Assembly: GCF_009904055.1 (NCBI RefSeq)
Contig: NZ_WYDP01000017.1
Location: forward strand, 1-64,000
Origin: Rubellimicrobium sp. CFH 75288
GTDB lineage: Bacteria; Pseudomonadota; Alphaproteobacteria; Rhodobacterales; Rhodobacteraceae
Length of the DNA: 64,000 nt
Direction of reading: 5' to 3'
Of this stretch, positions 52,031 through 61,955 are shown piece after piece (the first letter of the stretch is position 1; the number at the start of each line of letters is the position of its first letter). The notes under the pieces were generated by a model. That model was not told the DNA's origin. It saw only the letters and a program-made list of their open reading frames with translations, and ran no database searches. The position numbers and the translations under genes were made by a program.

Positions 52031-53308
52031 CTACTTGCCGATGCAGAACCGCCCGAAGATCGCGCCGAGAATATCCTCCACCCCGACGCGCCCCACAAGG
52101 GCGTCGAGGGCGGCGAGCGCCCGGCGCAGGGCCTCGGCCGTCACTTCGGGGGAGGCGGCGGCGATTGCAAGGGCCTCGGCCTCGCGCAGGGCCTGCGCGC
52201 CCTCGGTCATGGCGGCGGCGTGGCGCAGCGTGAGCCCCGCGCCGAGAAGGGCCGTGCGGGCGGACAGGCGCCGGGCGATCTCGGCCACGAGCGCGTCAAC
52301 CCCTTCGCCCGTCACCCCCGAAAGGCCGGGGCCGGGGCCGGGATGGCGGTCGGCCTGCGCGCGCAGCACGATGTCGTCGGGCCCCTCGGGCGGGGCGGAA
52401 TGGCCGGGGAGCACGAGATGCACCCGCAGGTCGGCGGCGGCGGCCCGCGCGCGGGCTCGTTCCACACCCATGCGCTCCACCGCGTCCCCGGTCTCGCGCA
52501 GGCCGGCCGTGTCGAGCAGCGTCACGGGCAGTCCGTCGAGCACCAGGCGCACCTCGATCACGTCGCGCGTGGTGCCCGCGATCTCGGAGACGAGGGCGGC
52601 CTCGCGTCCGGCGAGGCGGTTGAGGAGGGTGGACTTGCCCGCGTTGGGGGGGCCGACGATGGCGACCTCGAAGCCCTCGCGCAGCCGCTCGGCCACGCGC
52701 GCGCCCTCGGCCTCGGCCTCGAGTTCGGCGGCGAGCCGGCCGCAGAGGCGGGCGATCTCGGGAAAGGCTTCGGGGACGTCCTCATCGCCGAAGTCGATCA
52801 TCGCCTCGGTCAGGGCCGCGGCCTCGAGCAGGCGGTTGCGCCAGCCCTCGGCCCGGCGGCCGAGCGCGCCGCCGAAGACGCGCATCGCCTGGCGCCGCTG
52901 GGCCTCGGTCTCGGCGTCGAGAAGCGCCGACAGTCCCTCGACGCGGGCGAGGTCGAGCCGGCCGTTCGCGAGCGCCCGGCGGGCGAACTCGCCCGGTTCG
53001 GCGAGGCGCAGCCCGGGCTGGGCGGCCAGGGCGGCGAGGATCGCCGCGACCGCGGCCGGCGAGCCGTGACCCTGGATCTCGGCCGCCTCCTCGCCGGTGA
53101 AGGAGCGCCCCTCGGCGAAGGTCAGGACCAGCGCCTCGTCGAGCGGCTCGCCCGAGGAGGGGTCGCGCAGGATGCGCAAGGCGCGCCCGTGGGCGGGCAG
53201 CGGCCCCGCCAGCGCCTCGGCGGCGGCGCGGGCGCTGGGCCCCGACAGGCGGAGGACGGCGATGCCCGACCGGCCGGGCGGCGTGGCAGGGGCGAAGATC
53301 GTGTCCAT
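52031..53308 (-). CDS. mnmE: tRNA modification GTPase MnmE (TrmE)
   Basis: A 425-residue MnmE, partner of MnmG. The N-terminal folate-binding domain begins [23 protein letters not shown] helical domain with an inserted G domain ([12 protein letters not shown], about 217-228; [15 protein letters not shown]) follows. The C-terminal catalytic cysteine is in FCIGK at the very end. It is 20 nt after rho and 4 nt before mnmG, so it is co-transcribed. Confidence 0.97.
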   Translation of the reverse strand: MDTIFAPATPPGRSGIAVLRLSGPSARAAAEALAGPLPAHGRALRILRDPSSGEPLDEALVLTFAEGRSFTGEEAAEIQGHGSPAAVAAILAALAAQPGLRLAEPGEFARRALANGRLDLARVEGLSALLDAETEAQRRQAMRVFGGALGRRAEGWRNRLLEAAALTEAMIDFGDEDVPEAFPEIARLCGRLAAELEAEAEGARVAERLREGFEVAIVGPPNAGKSTLLNRLAGREAALVSEIAGTTRDVIEVRLVLDGLPVTLLDTAGLRETGDAVERMGVERARARAAAADLRVHLVLPGHSAPPEGPDDIVLRAQADRHPGPGPGLSGVTGEGVDALVAEIARRLSARTALLGAGLTLRHAAAMTEGAQALREAEALAIAAASPEVTAEALRRALAALDALVGRVGVEDILGAIFGRFCIGK

Positions 53309-53328
53309 GGGGCCCCGGCGGGCCGGGA

Positions 53329-54600
53329 TCAGGCGTTCATCGAGTCGAAGAAGTCGGCGTTGGTCTTGGTCTGCTTGAGCTTGGAGAGCAGGAACTCGAT
53401 GGCGTCGGTCGTGCCCATCGGATTGAGGATGCGGCGCAGCACGTACATCTTCTGCAGGTCGGCCTTGTCCACCAGCAGGTCCTCCTTGCGGGTGCCGGAC
53501 TTGAGGATGTCCATGGCCGGGAAGGTGCGCTTGTCGGCCACCTTGCGGTCGAGCACGATCTCGCTGTTGCCGGTGCCCTTGAACTCCTCGAAGATCACCT
53601 CGTCCATGCGCGAGCCGGTGTCGATGAGCGCGGTGGCGATGATCGTGAGGCTGCCCCCCTCCTCGATGTTGCGCGCGGCCCCGAAGAAGCGCTTGGGCCG
53701 CTGCAGCGCGTTGGCGTCCACGCCGCCCGTCAGCACCTTGCCCGAGGAGGGCACGACCGTGTTGTAGGCGCGGCCGAGCCGCGTGATCGAGTCGAGCAGG
53801 ATCACCACGTCGCGCTTGTGCTCGACGAGGCGCTTGGCCTTCTCGATGACCATCTCGGCCACGGCGACGTGGCGCGAGGCGGGCTCGTCGAAGGTCGAGG
53901 AGATGACCTCGCCCTTCACGGAGCGCTGCATGTCGGTCACCTCCTCGGGCCGCTCGTCGATCAGCAGCACGATGAGGTAGCACTCGGGGTGGTTCTTCTC
54001 GATCGAGTGGGCGATGTTCTGCAGGAGCACCGTCTTGCCGGTGCGGGGCGGGGCCACGATCAGGCAGCGCTGACCCTTGCCGATGGGGGCCACGAGGTCG
54101 ATGACGCGGCCCGAGCGGTCCTTGAGCGTGGGATCGTCGATCTCCATGCGCAGCCGCTGGTCGGGATAGAGCGGCGTGAGGTTCTCGAAGGCGACCTTGT
54201 GGCGCGCGCGCTCGGGCTCCTCGAAGTTGATGCGCTCGACCGAGACGAGGGCGAAGTAGCGTTCGTTCTCGCCCGGCTCCTGGATCACGCCTTCGACCGT
54301 GTCGCCGGTCCGGAGCCCGTACTGGCGGATCATCTCGGGGGAGACATAGATGTCGTCGGGGCCGGGCAGGTAGTTGGCCTCGGGGGAGCGCAGGAAGCCG
54401 AAGCCGTCCTGGAGCACCTCGAGCACGCCGTCCCCGCCGATGACCCAGTCCTCCTCGGCGCGCTCCTTGAGGATGGCGAACATCATGTCGCCCTTGCGCA
54501 TGGTCGAGGCGTTCTCGATCTCGAGTTCCTCGGCGAGGGCGAGAAGGTCCTTGGGCGATTGCGCCTTGAGATCGGCGAGGTTCAGGCGGTCCTGGGTCAT
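53329..54600 (-). CDS. rho: Transcription termination factor Rho
   Basis: A 423-residue Rho hexameric RNA helicase. It has an N-terminal helical domain ([21 protein letters not shown]), a cold-shock RNA-binding domain ([23 protein letters not shown]), and an ATPase with [15 protein letters not shown] and [33 protein letters not shown] and the [24 protein letters not shown]-loop are intact. The start has AGGATTTCC, a weak ribosome site. A GC-rich 187-nt gap separates it from hemJ. Confidence 0.98.
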   Translation of the reverse strand: MTQDRLNLADLKAQSPKDLLALAEELEIENASTMRKGDMMFAILKERAEEDWVIGGDGVLEVLQDGFGFLRSPEANYLPGPDDIYVSPEMIRQYGLRTGDTVEGVIQEPGENERYFALVSVERINFEEPERARHKVAFENLTPLYPDQRLRMEIDDPTLKDRSGRVIDLVAPIGKGQRCLIVAPPRTGKTVLLQNIAHSIEKNHPECYLIVLLIDERPEEVTDMQRSVKGEVISSTFDEPASRHVAVAEMVIEKAKRLVEHKRDVVILLDSITRLGRAYNTVVPSSGKVLTGGVDANALQRPKRFFGAARNIEEGGSLTIIATALIDTGSRMDEVIFEEFKGTGNSEIVLDRKVADKRTFPAMDILKSGTRKEDLLVDKADLQKMYVLRRILNPMGTTDAIEFLLSKLKQTKTNADFFDSMNA

Positions 54601-54787
54601 GGAAATCCTGTGACGCGCGGCCCGCCCGCGGTCCGGTGGACCGGGGGGCGGCGCTGGTCGGACGCTCCCGCGAGGGAGGACGGAGTCAAGGGTCGTGAAA
54701 GGCCGGCCCGGACGGGCGGCGCCCTCGACATAAGCGCCTCCGGGGCGGCGGTCAACGGGGGTCCCGACGAGGGGGCGGCGGGGCGGT

Positions 54788-55246
54788 TCAGAACGGCTTC
54801 ACGACGACGGCCGCGACGATCACCACCAGAAGAAGCGTCGGCACCTCGTTCATCAGGCGGAAGGTGCGCCCCGAGCGGGTGTTGCGTCCGGCGGCGAAAT
54901 CCCGCCGGCGGAAGGCACACCAGCCGTGGAAGGCCGTGAGCCCGAGAACGGCGGCGAGCTTGAGGTGGAACCACCCGGCCGTCCACCAGCCGCCGAGGCT
55001 GGCGAGCAGAAGCCCCAGAAGCCAGGTCGCGACCATCGCGGGGTTCATGATGGCGCGCAGCAGCCGGCGTTCCATGACGCGGAAGGTGGCATCGAGCGCC
55101 GAGCCCGCGGGGGCCTGCTCGGCGTGATAGACAAAGAGGCGCGGCAGGTAGAACAGCCCCGCCATCCACGCGACCATGGCGATCACATGGGCCGCCTTGA
55201 GCCACAGGTAGAAGGGCGCGAGCGCCTCCTGGACGGCATCGGGCAT
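54788..55246 (-). CDS. hemJ: Protoporphyrinogen IX oxidase HemJ
   Basis: A 152-residue four-helix membrane protein. It has the conserved [22 protein letters not shown] (two histidines), then [23 protein letters not shown] and [21 protein letters not shown]. HemJ oxidises protoporphyrinogen IX, the step before HemH, and binds heme itself. It lies beside the 315-bp repeat-rich gap facing maf. In many relatives hemE and hemC lie in this interval (from memory); they are absent here. Confidence 0.94.
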   Translation of the reverse strand: MPDAVQEALAPFYLWLKAAHVIAMVAWMAGLFYLPRLFVYHAEQAPAGSALDATFRVMERRLLRAIMNPAMVATWLLGLLLASLGGWWTAGWFHLKLAAVLGLTAFHGWCAFRRRDFAAGRNTRSGRTFRLMNEVPTLLLVVIVAAVVVKPF

Positions 55247-55561
55247 CGGCGATCCCTCCTCGGCGCCCTTCTTCTTCCCGTCGAAGGGGAAAGGGAAGAG
55301 GGGGCGGTGGGTCTGTGGACGGAGGGGACGACTCGGCACTGTCCTCCGAGTCGTCCCCAGGGGCTGAGGCCCGCCGGAGGGCGCAGCGGCCGGTTTCCGG
55401 GGCGAGTCCTCCCCAGTCTGGGGACAGCCGGGGGGAGCGGGGGGCGACTCGGGCACGAATCGTCCGACGACTTGCCCAATCGTCCACCCCCCTTCCCCTC
55501 GGGCGGCGCCCGGGGCTATCTGTCCCGCCGTTATCCCCCGCTCGTCCCGGATGTCCTCCCC
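55247..55561. other. Repeat-rich gene-less gap between hemJ and maf (candidate oriC or operator region)
   Basis: No gene is seen. A perfect 13-bp inverted repeat (55324-55336 with 55346-55358, 9-nt spacer) contains CGACTCGG, which recurs at 55445-55452. AATCGTCC occurs twice (about 55458 and 55478). A TCCCCA-GTC-TGGGGA hairpin lies at 55410-55424. Loose DnaA-box-like words are TTATCCCCC at 55531-55539 and TGTGGACGG at 55314-55322. The gap separates the minus-strand parB-hemJ unit from the plus-strand maf-dnaQ unit. Confidence 0.5.
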
Positions 55562-56173
55562 ATGATGTCGGCCTCTCCGGTTCCCCTTGTGCTTGCCTCG
55601 GGCTCGGCCACGCGGGCGGCGATGCTGCGGGCCGCGGGCGTCGTCTTCGAGACGATGCCGGTCGCCGTGGACGAGGCGGCGCTGCGCGAGGCCCTGCTGG
55701 CCGAGGGGCATGACGCGCGCGCCGTGGCCGACGCGCTGGCCGAGATGAAGGCGCTGCGCGCCTCGGCGCGCCGGCCGGGGGCGCTCTGCCTCGGGGCCGA
55801 TCAGGTCCTGTCCTGCGACGGCACAATCCACGCCAAGCCCGACAGCCCGGAGGCGGCGCTGGACCAGCTTCGCGCCCTGGCCGGACGGACCCACCGGCTC
55901 CACTCGGCCGCGGTGATCGCCGAGGACGGGCGGCCCGTCTGGCGCGCCATGGGCGAGGCGCGGATGACGATGGGCCGGCGCTCGGAAGCCTGGTTGCAGG
56001 ATTACGTCCGCCGCCACTGGGAGAGCATCCGCCATTCCGTGGGCGGCTACCGGATCGAGGAGGAGGGCGTGCGCCTGTTCGAGCGGGTCGAGGGCGACCA
56101 CTGGACGATCCTCGGCCTGCCGCTGCTGCCGCTTCTGAACTTTCTGGCCGCGAGGGGGAGCATCCCGTCATGA
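55562..56173 (+). CDS. maf: Maf-like nucleotide pyrophosphatase
   Basis: A 203-residue Maf family protein. VLASGSATRAAMLRAAGVVFE is the substrate-binding start, CLGADQVLSCDG holds the catalytic acid, and LRALAGRTHRLHSAAV follows. Family members hydrolyse non-canonical or methylated nucleoside triphosphates such as dTTP or 7-methyl-GTP. It starts at the first of two tandem ATGs. The stop overlaps aroE by ATGA. Confidence 0.94.
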   Translation: MMSASPVPLVLASGSATRAAMLRAAGVVFETMPVAVDEAALREALLAEGHDARAVADALAEMKALRASARRPGALCLGADQVLSCDGTIHAKPDSPEAALDQLRALAGRTHRLHSAAVIAEDGRPVWRAMGEARMTMGRRSEAWLQDYVRRHWESIRHSVGGYRIEEEGVRLFERVEGDHWTILGLPLLPLLNFLAARGSIPS

Positions 56174-57009
56174 GCGATCGCGCGAGGACCCATCCGCTGG
56201 CCGGCGTCGTGGGATGGCCCGTGGCCCAGTCCCGCTCGCCGCGCCTGCACCGGCACTGGATGGCGCGCCACGGGCTGCCGGGGGACTACGTCGCGCTGGA
56301 GGTGGCGCCGGAGGACCTCGCGGAGGTGGTGCGGATGCTGCCGCGGGCGGGCTTCGTGGGGGTCAACGTGACCGTGCCCCACAAGCGCGCGGCCTTGGCG
56401 CTGGCCGACGAGGCGAGCGAGCGCGCCCGCCGGGTGGGGGCCGCCAACACCCTGACCTTCCGCGACGGGCGCATCCTGGCCGACACGACCGACGGCGAGG
56501 GCTTCCTGCGCGCGCTGCGCGAGGGGGCGCCCGACTGGCGCCCCGAAGCGGGACCGGCGGTGCTGCTCGGGGCCGGGGGGGCGGCGCGCGCGGTGCTCGA
56601 CGCGCTGCTCGAGGCGGGGGTGCCGGAGCTGCACCTGCTCAACCGGACGGCCGCCGCGGCCGAGGCGCTGGCGGCGGAACTGGGGCGGGGCCGCGTGCGG
56701 GTGCGCCCGTGGATCGAGGCGGGCAATGCGGTGGAGGACGGGCTTCTGGTGGTCAACGCGACCGCGCTCGGCATGGAGGGCGCCCCGCCGCTGCGGGTGC
56801 CGCTCGACGGCCTCCATGCCGGGCAGGTGGTCACGGATCTCGTCTATGCGCCCCTCGAGACGCGGCTTCTGCGCGAGGCGCGGGCGGCCGGGGCGGTGGC
56901 GGTGGACGGGCTGGGGATGCTGCTCCATCAGGCTGCGGGCGCGTTCGAGGCGTGGTGGAGGGTCCGACCCGAGGTGGACGAGGACCTGCGCCGCGCGGTC
57001 CTCGGCTAG
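56170..57009 (+). CDS. aroE: Shikimate dehydrogenase
   Basis: A 279-residue AroE reducing 3-dehydroshikimate with NADPH. The catalytic pair is K72 (NVTVPHKRAA) and D108 (DTTDGEGF). VVGWPVAQSRSPRLHRHW binds shikimate, and the NADP loop is LLGAGGAARAVLDALLE. The C-terminal DGLGMLLHQAAGAFEAW closes the fold. Coupled to maf upstream; coaE starts 8 nt later. Confidence 0.97.
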   Translation: MSDRARTHPLAGVVGWPVAQSRSPRLHRHWMARHGLPGDYVALEVAPEDLAEVVRMLPRAGFVGVNVTVPHKRAALALADEASERARRVGAANTLTFRDGRILADTTDGEGFLRALREGAPDWRPEAGPAVLLGAGGAARAVLDALLEAGVPELHLLNRTAAAAEALAAELGRGRVRVRPWIEAGNAVEDGLLVVNATALGMEGAPPLRVPLDGLHAGQVVTDLVYAPLETRLLREARAAGAVAVDGLGMLLHQAAGAFEAWWRVRPEVDEDLRRAVLG

Positions 57010-57016
57010 GCGGGAC

Positions 57017-57649
57017 ATGGACCGGCCCTTTGTCCTGGGGCTGACGGGTTCGGCCGCCATGGGCAAGAGCACGGCGGCCGCCATGTTGCGCGCGGAAGGT
57101 GTGCCGGTCTGGGACGCCGACGCGGCCGTGCACGCGCTCTACGGGCCGGACGGGGCGGGCACGCGGGCCGTGGCGGCGCTTCGGCCCGAGGCGGTCGGAC
57201 CCGGGGGCGTGGACCGGGCGCGACTGCGCGCGGCGCTGCGCGACGATCCCGGATTGCTGGCGCGTCTCGAGGCGGCGATCCATCCGCTGGTGGCGGCCGA
57301 CCGGGCGCGGTTCCTGGCGGACCACCGAGGCGCCGCCCTGGTCGCGCTCGACGTGCCGCTCCTGTTCGAGACGGGCCTCGATGCCGTCTGCGACGGGGTG
57401 GCGGTCGTCTCCGCCCCCGAGGCGGTCCAGCGCGCGCGGCTGCGCGCGCGGCCCGGTCTGGGAGAGGCCGAGATCGCCCTGCTGCTCGCGCGCCAGATGC
57501 CCGATGCGGCCAAGCGCGCCCGGGCGCGCTGGATCATTCCCGGCGACACGCTGGACGGGGCGCGGGCGGCCGTGCGAGACATGCTGGCCGAGATCCGGGG
57601 CGCGCGCGGCGGCGGGACCGGACCGGAGGGGGCTGAGCGGACGGGATGA
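57017..57649 (+). CDS. coaE: Dephospho-CoA kinase
   Basis: A 210-residue CoaE, last step of CoA synthesis. The P-loop GSAAMGKST lies at 11-19, then [25 protein letters not shown] and [12 protein letters not shown]. Coupled to dnaQ by ATGA, so maf-aroE-coaE-dnaQ is one run as in other alphaproteobacteria. The C-terminal Gly-rich tail (about 200-210) is variable. Confidence 0.96.
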   Translation: MDRPFVLGLTGSAAMGKSTAAAMLRAEGVPVWDADAAVHALYGPDGAGTRAVAALRPEAVGPGGVDRARLRAALRDDPGLLARLEAAIHPLVAADRARFLADHRGAALVALDVPLLFETGLDAVCDGVAVVSAPEAVQRARLRARPGLGEAEIALLLARQMPDAAKRARARWIIPGDTLDGARAAVRDMLAEIRGARGGGTGPEGAERTG

Positions 57650-58362
57650 TGCGCGAGATCGTGCTCGACACCGAGACCACGGGCTTCGAACCCGAGGCGG
57701 GCGACCGGATCGTGGAGATCGGGGCGGTCGAGCTGGTCAACCACCTGCCCACGGGCGAGACCTTCCACGTCTACATCAACCCCGAACGGCCCATGCCGGA
57801 CGAGGCCTTCGCCGTGCACGGGCTGGGGGACGACTTCCTGCGCGACAAGCCGGTCTTCGCCGAGGTGGCCGATGCGTTCCTGCGCTTTGTCGGGCAGGCG
57901 CGCCTCGTGATCCACAACGCCGCCTTCGACATGCGCTTTCTCAACCACGAACTCGGCCGGCTGGGCCATCCGCCCATTCCGGAGGAGCGGGCGGTCGATA
58001 CGCTGGCTCTGGCGCGGCGGCGCTTTCCGGGGGCGCCCGCCTCGCTCGATGCGCTCTGCCGGCGCTTCGGGATCGACAATTCGGGCCGCACCCTGCACGG
58101 GGCGCTGCTCGACAGCCAGCTTCTGGCCGAGGTCTATCTGGAACTGGTCGGCGGGCGGCAGCCGGGCCTCGTGCTGGAGGGGGGACCCGCCAAGCCCGCT
58201 CCGGCCGCCTCGTCCCCGATGGCGACGCGCGGGCCCCGGCGGGCCCGTCCGCGCCTCCTGCCGCCGCGGATCACGCCGGAGGAGGTCGAGGCGCACAGGC
58301 GCTTCGTGGAAGCGATGGGAGCGGGTGCGCTCTGGGCCGCCCTGCCGCGGCGGGCCGACTGA
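57646..58362 (+). CDS. dnaQ: DNA polymerase III epsilon subunit (3'-5' exonuclease)
   Basis: A 238-residue DEDDh exonuclease for replication proofreading. [13 protein letters not shown] gives D8 and E10. [10 protein letters not shown] holds the third acid, and [17 protein letters not shown] the His/Asp pair. The C-terminal [18 protein letters not shown] segment fits the polymerase alpha-binding tail. Two tandem ATGs share the start; the first overlaps the coaE stop. Confidence 0.97.
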   Translation: MMREIVLDTETTGFEPEAGDRIVEIGAVELVNHLPTGETFHVYINPERPMPDEAFAVHGLGDDFLRDKPVFAEVADAFLRFVGQARLVIHNAAFDMRFLNHELGRLGHPPIPEERAVDTLALARRRFPGAPASLDALCRRFGIDNSGRTLHGALLDSQLLAEVYLELVGGRQPGLVLEGGPAKPAPAASSPMATRGPRRARPRLLPPRITPEEVEAHRRFVEAMGAGALWAALPRRAD

Positions 58363-58388
58363 GCGCGCTCCCCGTCCCGGCGGCCGTC

Positions 58389-58970
58389 TCAGGCGTCGAG
58401 CCGCGGCGGCGCGCTGCCGGTCCCGCCCGTCCCCGCGGGGCCGCCATTCGCGGGAGCTGTCGCGGCCCCGGCCTGACCCGCGGCCTGGGCCCGGCGCGCG
58501 ATCTCGGCCCGGTAGAGGGCCACGAAGTCGATCGAGTCGAGATTGAGCGCCGGGAACCCGCCGTCGCGCGTGACGTCCGAGACGATCCGCCGCAGGAAGG
58601 GGAAGGTCTGGCGGGGACACTCGATCAGCAGGTAGGCGTGCAGCTGGTCCTCCGGCACGCCCGCGATCTCGAACACGCCGACATAGTCGATCTCGAGCGC
58701 GAACAGCACCTCGCCCGCGGCCTTGGTCCGCGAGGTCGCATTGAGCTTGGTCGCCACCTCGTACTGGTTCTCGGCGCTGCGGCGCTTGGCGTCGAGGGCC
58801 ACCTGCACCTGGATCTCGGGCGTCAGGTCGCCGCCCACCCCCTTGCGCGCGAGCACGTTCTCGAAGCTGAGGTCGCGGACATACTGGGCGAGAATGCGCT
58901 GGGTGATGCGCACGGGCTGCGGCGCGGAGGGGGCGGCGCCTCCCTCGGGGGCTGCGGGGCTGTCTTGCAT
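58389..58970 (-). CDS. secB: Protein-export chaperone SecB
   Basis: A 193-residue SecB, longer than the usual 155-165 because of an Ala/Gly/Thr-rich tail (about 168-193). The core ILAQYVRDLSFENV, LALEIDYVGVFEI-like ALEIDYVGVFEIAGV and LLIECPRQTFPFLRRIVSDVTRDGGFPAL is intact. It keeps preproteins unfolded for SecA (10.3 kb). Convergent with dnaQ, 26 nt apart. Confidence 0.96.
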   Translation of the reverse strand: MQDSPAAPEGGAAPSAPQPVRITQRILAQYVRDLSFENVLARKGVGGDLTPEIQVQVALDAKRRSAENQYEVATKLNATSRTKAAGEVLFALEIDYVGVFEIAGVPEDQLHAYLLIECPRQTFPFLRRIVSDVTRDGGFPALNLDSIDFVALYRAEIARRAQAAGQAGAATAPANGGPAGTGGTGSAPPRLDA

Positions 58971-59048
58971 GATGTCCTCCCGGGACGAGTGGCCGTCGGT
59001 CGGCCGCTCCCTAGCACCCGATCCCCCCCGCCTCAATGCCGGGCCGGA

Positions 59049-59537
59049 TCAGTGCCGCGTCCAGCCCGAGGGACGGTGGGTCGGCCGCTTGGGAGGCGCG
59101 ATCTCCTCCCATTCGGCGTCCGGAATGGGCTCCCCGCCGGAGGGGCGCATCGGTCCGGCCTGCCGAAGGGAGGCGAAGTCCGCCGGCTCGGACCCCGTCC
59201 CCTGCCGCCGCACGAGGCGCAGCACTCCGCCCTGCACTGGCGGCAGAAGCAGCAGCAGGCCCGCGAGGCTCGACAGGAAGCCCGGGACGATCAGCAGGGC
59301 CGCCGCCGCGACGCGGAACCCCCCCTCGCGCAGGGCGGGGCGGGGATCGCCGCCCCGCGCCAGCGCCGCCTGGGCCCGGCGCACCGCCGCCAGGCCGCCG
59401 TGGCGCAGCACCAGCGCCCCGAGCAGCGAGGACAGCACCACGAGAAGAAGCGTCGCAGGAAGGCCGGCCGCCTGTCCCACCAGCACGAACCCCGCCACTT
59501 CCGCCAGAACCAGGCCGAGAAACGCCAGCCGCACCAT
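59049..59537 (-). CDS. fxsA: FxsA family membrane protein
   Basis: A 162-residue protein with two or more hydrophobic segments (about 2-20, 25-42 and 74-96) and the FxsA pattern LLLVVLSSLLGALVLRHGGLAAVRRAQAALARG then PGFLSSLAGLLLLLPP. E. coli FxsA (SuppF) relieves phage T7 exclusion by F plasmid when overproduced; its normal job is unknown. The start at 59537 (MVRLAFLGLVLAEVAGF) begins the first helix. Confidence 0.9.
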   Translation of the reverse strand: MVRLAFLGLVLAEVAGFVLVGQAAGLPATLLLVVLSSLLGALVLRHGGLAAVRRAQAALARGGDPRPALREGGFRVAAAALLIVPGFLSSLAGLLLLLPPVQGGVLRLVRRQGTGSEPADFASLRQAGPMRPSGGEPIPDAEWEEIAPPKRPTHRPSGWTRH

Positions 59538-59689
59538 CGCCGTCCGCCCCTTCCTCCGACACCGCCCGGTGGACTTGGGCCGGACGCGACCATACATAGG
59601 TGATCCGGGACCGGTCCGCCACGGGGCGGGCCGTCCGCTACCGGATGCGTGAACCCGCGGAGGCGCGACAGGCGAGGAGCGACGAGGCC

Positions 59690-60355
59690 ATGAACTCTCC
59701 CATCATCCAGCTCCTCGTGCTCGGCGCGATCGCGGTGTTCCTGATCCTGCGGCTGCGCAGCGTCCTGGGTACGCGCGAAGGGTTCGAGAAGACGCCGCCC
59801 CCCCTGCCGCCGCAGGGCGGACGGCGGCTGGGCCGGCCGGATCTCGAGGTGATCGAGGGACGGCCCGACCGCGACATCACCGACCATGTTCCGGAGGACA
59901 GCGAGGCGGCGCGCGCGCTGGCGGCGATGAAGGGGGCCGACCCGTCCTTCTCGGTGCGAGACTTCCTGAGCGGTGCGCGGGCGGCCTACGAGATGATCCT
60001 GATGGCCTTCGAGCGCGGCGATCTGGCGCCGGTCAGGCCGTTCCTGGCCCCGGAAGTCTACGAGGCCATGGCCGCCGTCGTCGAGGAGCGCCATGCCAAG
60101 GGGTTGCGGATCGAGGCCACCTTTGTGGGCATCTCCGACCTCGGCATCAAGGATGCCTCCTTCGACCGCGCCACGGGCGAGGGCGAGATCAGCGTGCGCT
60201 TCGTGGGCGAGATGACCTCCGTCGTGCGCGACGCGGCCGGCACGATCGTGGAGGGATCGCCCTCCGAGATCCGGCGCCAGCGCGACGTGTGGACCTTTGC
60301 GCGCACCATGGGATCGGACGATCCCAACTGGATCCTGGTCGCCACGGGGGAATGA
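59690..60355 (+). CDS. Tim44/TimA-like inner-membrane protein
   Basis: A 221-residue protein. One N-terminal membrane helix (4-22, IIQLLVLGAIAVFLILRL) is followed by a Pro-rich linker. The Tim44-like domain (about 85-221) has FLSGARAAYEMILMAFERGDLAPVRPFLAPEVYEAM and the terminal DPNWILVATGE. Bacterial TimA is related to the mitochondrial import motor subunit Tim44; its bacterial role is unclear. Divergent from fxsA. The murein transglycosylase gene often found next in relatives is absent; smr follows directly. Confidence 0.93.
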   Translation: MNSPIIQLLVLGAIAVFLILRLRSVLGTREGFEKTPPPLPPQGGRRLGRPDLEVIEGRPDRDITDHVPEDSEAARALAAMKGADPSFSVRDFLSGARAAYEMILMAFERGDLAPVRPFLAPEVYEAMAAVVEERHAKGLRIEATFVGISDLGIKDASFDRATGEGEISVRFVGEMTSVVRDAAGTIVEGSPSEIRRQRDVWTFARTMGSDDPNWILVATGE

Positions 60356-60386
60356 GGACGCCCCGGCCGCGGGGGAGGGCCCTGCC

Positions 60387-61013
60387 GTGAGGCGGCGTCT
60401 GACGCCCGAGGAGCGCGCGCTCTGGGACCGCGTGCGCGCGACGGCCGTCCCGCTCAGGCCCGAGCCCGAAGGCTCCGGACTCTCTCCGGCGGGAGCGCCG
60501 GAGCCGCGCAGCCAGGCCGCCCCGCCCCCGTCGGCTCCGCCCGCGGCGATCCGGCCGTTCCGGATCGGCGAGGCCGCGCCCGACCGGCCGGCGGGGCGCG
60601 GGGGTCCGGCGCCGCGGCCGGTCGCCATGGATGCGTCGGCCTTCCGGCGCCTGACGCGCGGGCGGCTGCGGCCTGAGGCAAGGCTCGACCTGCACGGACT
60701 GACCGAGGCCGAGGCCCATGCAGCCTTGCACGACTTCGTGCTCGACGCCCGGGCCCGGGGGCTCCGCCTCCTGCTCGTCATCACGGGCAAGGGGCGGCCC
60801 GGCCGGGACGAGCCCGGCCCGTGGCGCCCCGGTCCGGGGCGGCTGCGCCACGACGTGCCGCGATGGCTGGCCCTGCCTCCCTTCGCGGGCGCGGTGCTGC
60901 AGGTGGCGCCCGCCCATCCGCGGCATGGGGGAGAGGGCGCGCTCTACGTCTATCTGCGCGCCGGGGGAACCGGACGGGGCCGGGGCGGCGTTGGCTCCTC
61001 CAGCCGGGGGTGA
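60387..61013 (+). CDS. Smr-domain protein
   Basis: A 208-residue protein from a GTG start with GGGGGAGGG upstream. VRRRLTPEERALWDRVRATA is the conserved alphaproteobacterial start. A Pro/Ala linker is followed by the Smr domain (about 90-195) with LDLHGLTEAEAHAAL and LLVITGKGRPG. Smr domains are nucleic-acid nickases or RNA endonucleases in studied cases. It is 31 nt after timA and 3 nt before the lipid kinase gene. Confidence 0.92.
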   Translation: MRRRLTPEERALWDRVRATAVPLRPEPEGSGLSPAGAPEPRSQAAPPPSAPPAAIRPFRIGEAAPDRPAGRGGPAPRPVAMDASAFRRLTRGRLRPEARLDLHGLTEAEAHAALHDFVLDARARGLRLLLVITGKGRPGRDEPGPWRPGPGRLRHDVPRWLALPPFAGAVLQVAPAHPRHGGEGALYVYLRAGGTGRGRGGVGSSSRG

Positions 61014-61016
61014 GAC

Positions 61017-61955
61017 ATGACGGAAACCCTGCCGCTCGCCGAGCGGCTCTGCGTCATCTGCAACGAGGGATCGGGGCGCAACAGCCGCGAGGCGGAGGCG
61101 GTCGAGGCGGCCATGGCCGTGCTGGGCCCGCGCGCGGTGCTCTGGCGCGTGCGCGGCGCCGAGATCGCGCGGGCGGCCCATGCGGCCGTCCGGCAGGGCT
61201 TCGGCGGCGTGGTGGCGGCCGGCGGCGACGGCACGGTGATGGCGGTGGCCGATGCGGTGGCCGGATCGGGGCGGCGCTTCGGCGTCGTGCCGCTCGGCAC
61301 CTTCAACTTCTTCGCCCGCGGCCACGGCATTCCCGAGGACCCGGCCGAGGCGGCGGCGCTGATCCTGCGGGGCCGCACGCGCGCGGTCGCCGTGGGGGAG
61401 GTCAACGGCAAGCCCTTTCTCAACAACGCGAGCCTGGGGGTCTATCCGGCGATCCTGCGCCAGCGCGAAGGCATCTACCGGCGCTGGGGCCGGCGGCGGC
61501 TGGCGGCGCACTGGGCCTCGGTGCGGACCTTTCTGCGCTTCCAGCGGCCGCTCTATCTCACGATCCTGGCCGACGGGGAGGAGCGGCGCGTGCGCACGCC
61601 GCTGCTCTTTGCCGCGCGCTCGGCCTATCAGCTCGAGACCTTCGGGCTGGCGGGAACGGACTGCGTCGAGAAGGGGCGCTTTGCCATCTTCGTCGCGCCC
61701 GATGCGGGGCCTGCGGGCATGGTCCACAAGGCCTGGCGGCTGGTGCGGCGGACCATGCGCGAGGGGCGGGACTTCGATCTGATCTGCGCGGCCGAGGCGA
61801 CGATCCTGACGCGGTCGCGCCATCTGACGGTGGCCTGCGACGGCGAGAAGTTCCGCCTGCGCACGCCGCTGCGGCTGCGGGTAAGGCCGGCGGCGCTCGA
61901 GGTCTTCGTGCCCGACGAGGCCGAGGAGGCCCGGCCGGAGGGCGCGGCGGCATGA
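61017..61955 (+). CDS. Diacylglycerol/lipid kinase family protein
   Basis: A 312-residue protein of the DAGK catalytic family (PF00781). CNEGSGRNS leads to the ATP loop GGDGT at 69-73; PLGTFNFFAR and NGKPFLNNASLGVYP follow. It probably phosphorylates a lipid such as diacylglycerol, sphingoid base or bactoprenol-like substrate; which one is unknown. It overlaps the metallophosphoesterase by ATGA, so the pair may act on the same phospholipid-type metabolite. Confidence 0.9.
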   Translation: MTETLPLAERLCVICNEGSGRNSREAEAVEAAMAVLGPRAVLWRVRGAEIARAAHAAVRQGFGGVVAAGGDGTVMAVADAVAGSGRRFGVVPLGTFNFFARGHGIPEDPAEAAALILRGRTRAVAVGEVNGKPFLNNASLGVYPAILRQREGIYRRWGRRRLAAHWASVRTFLRFQRPLYLTILADGEERRVRTPLLFAARSAYQLETFGLAGTDCVEKGRFAIFVAPDAGPAGMVHKAWRLVRRTMREGRDFDLICAAEATILTRSRHLTVACDGEKFRLRTPLRLRVRPAALEVFVPDEAEEARPEGAAA

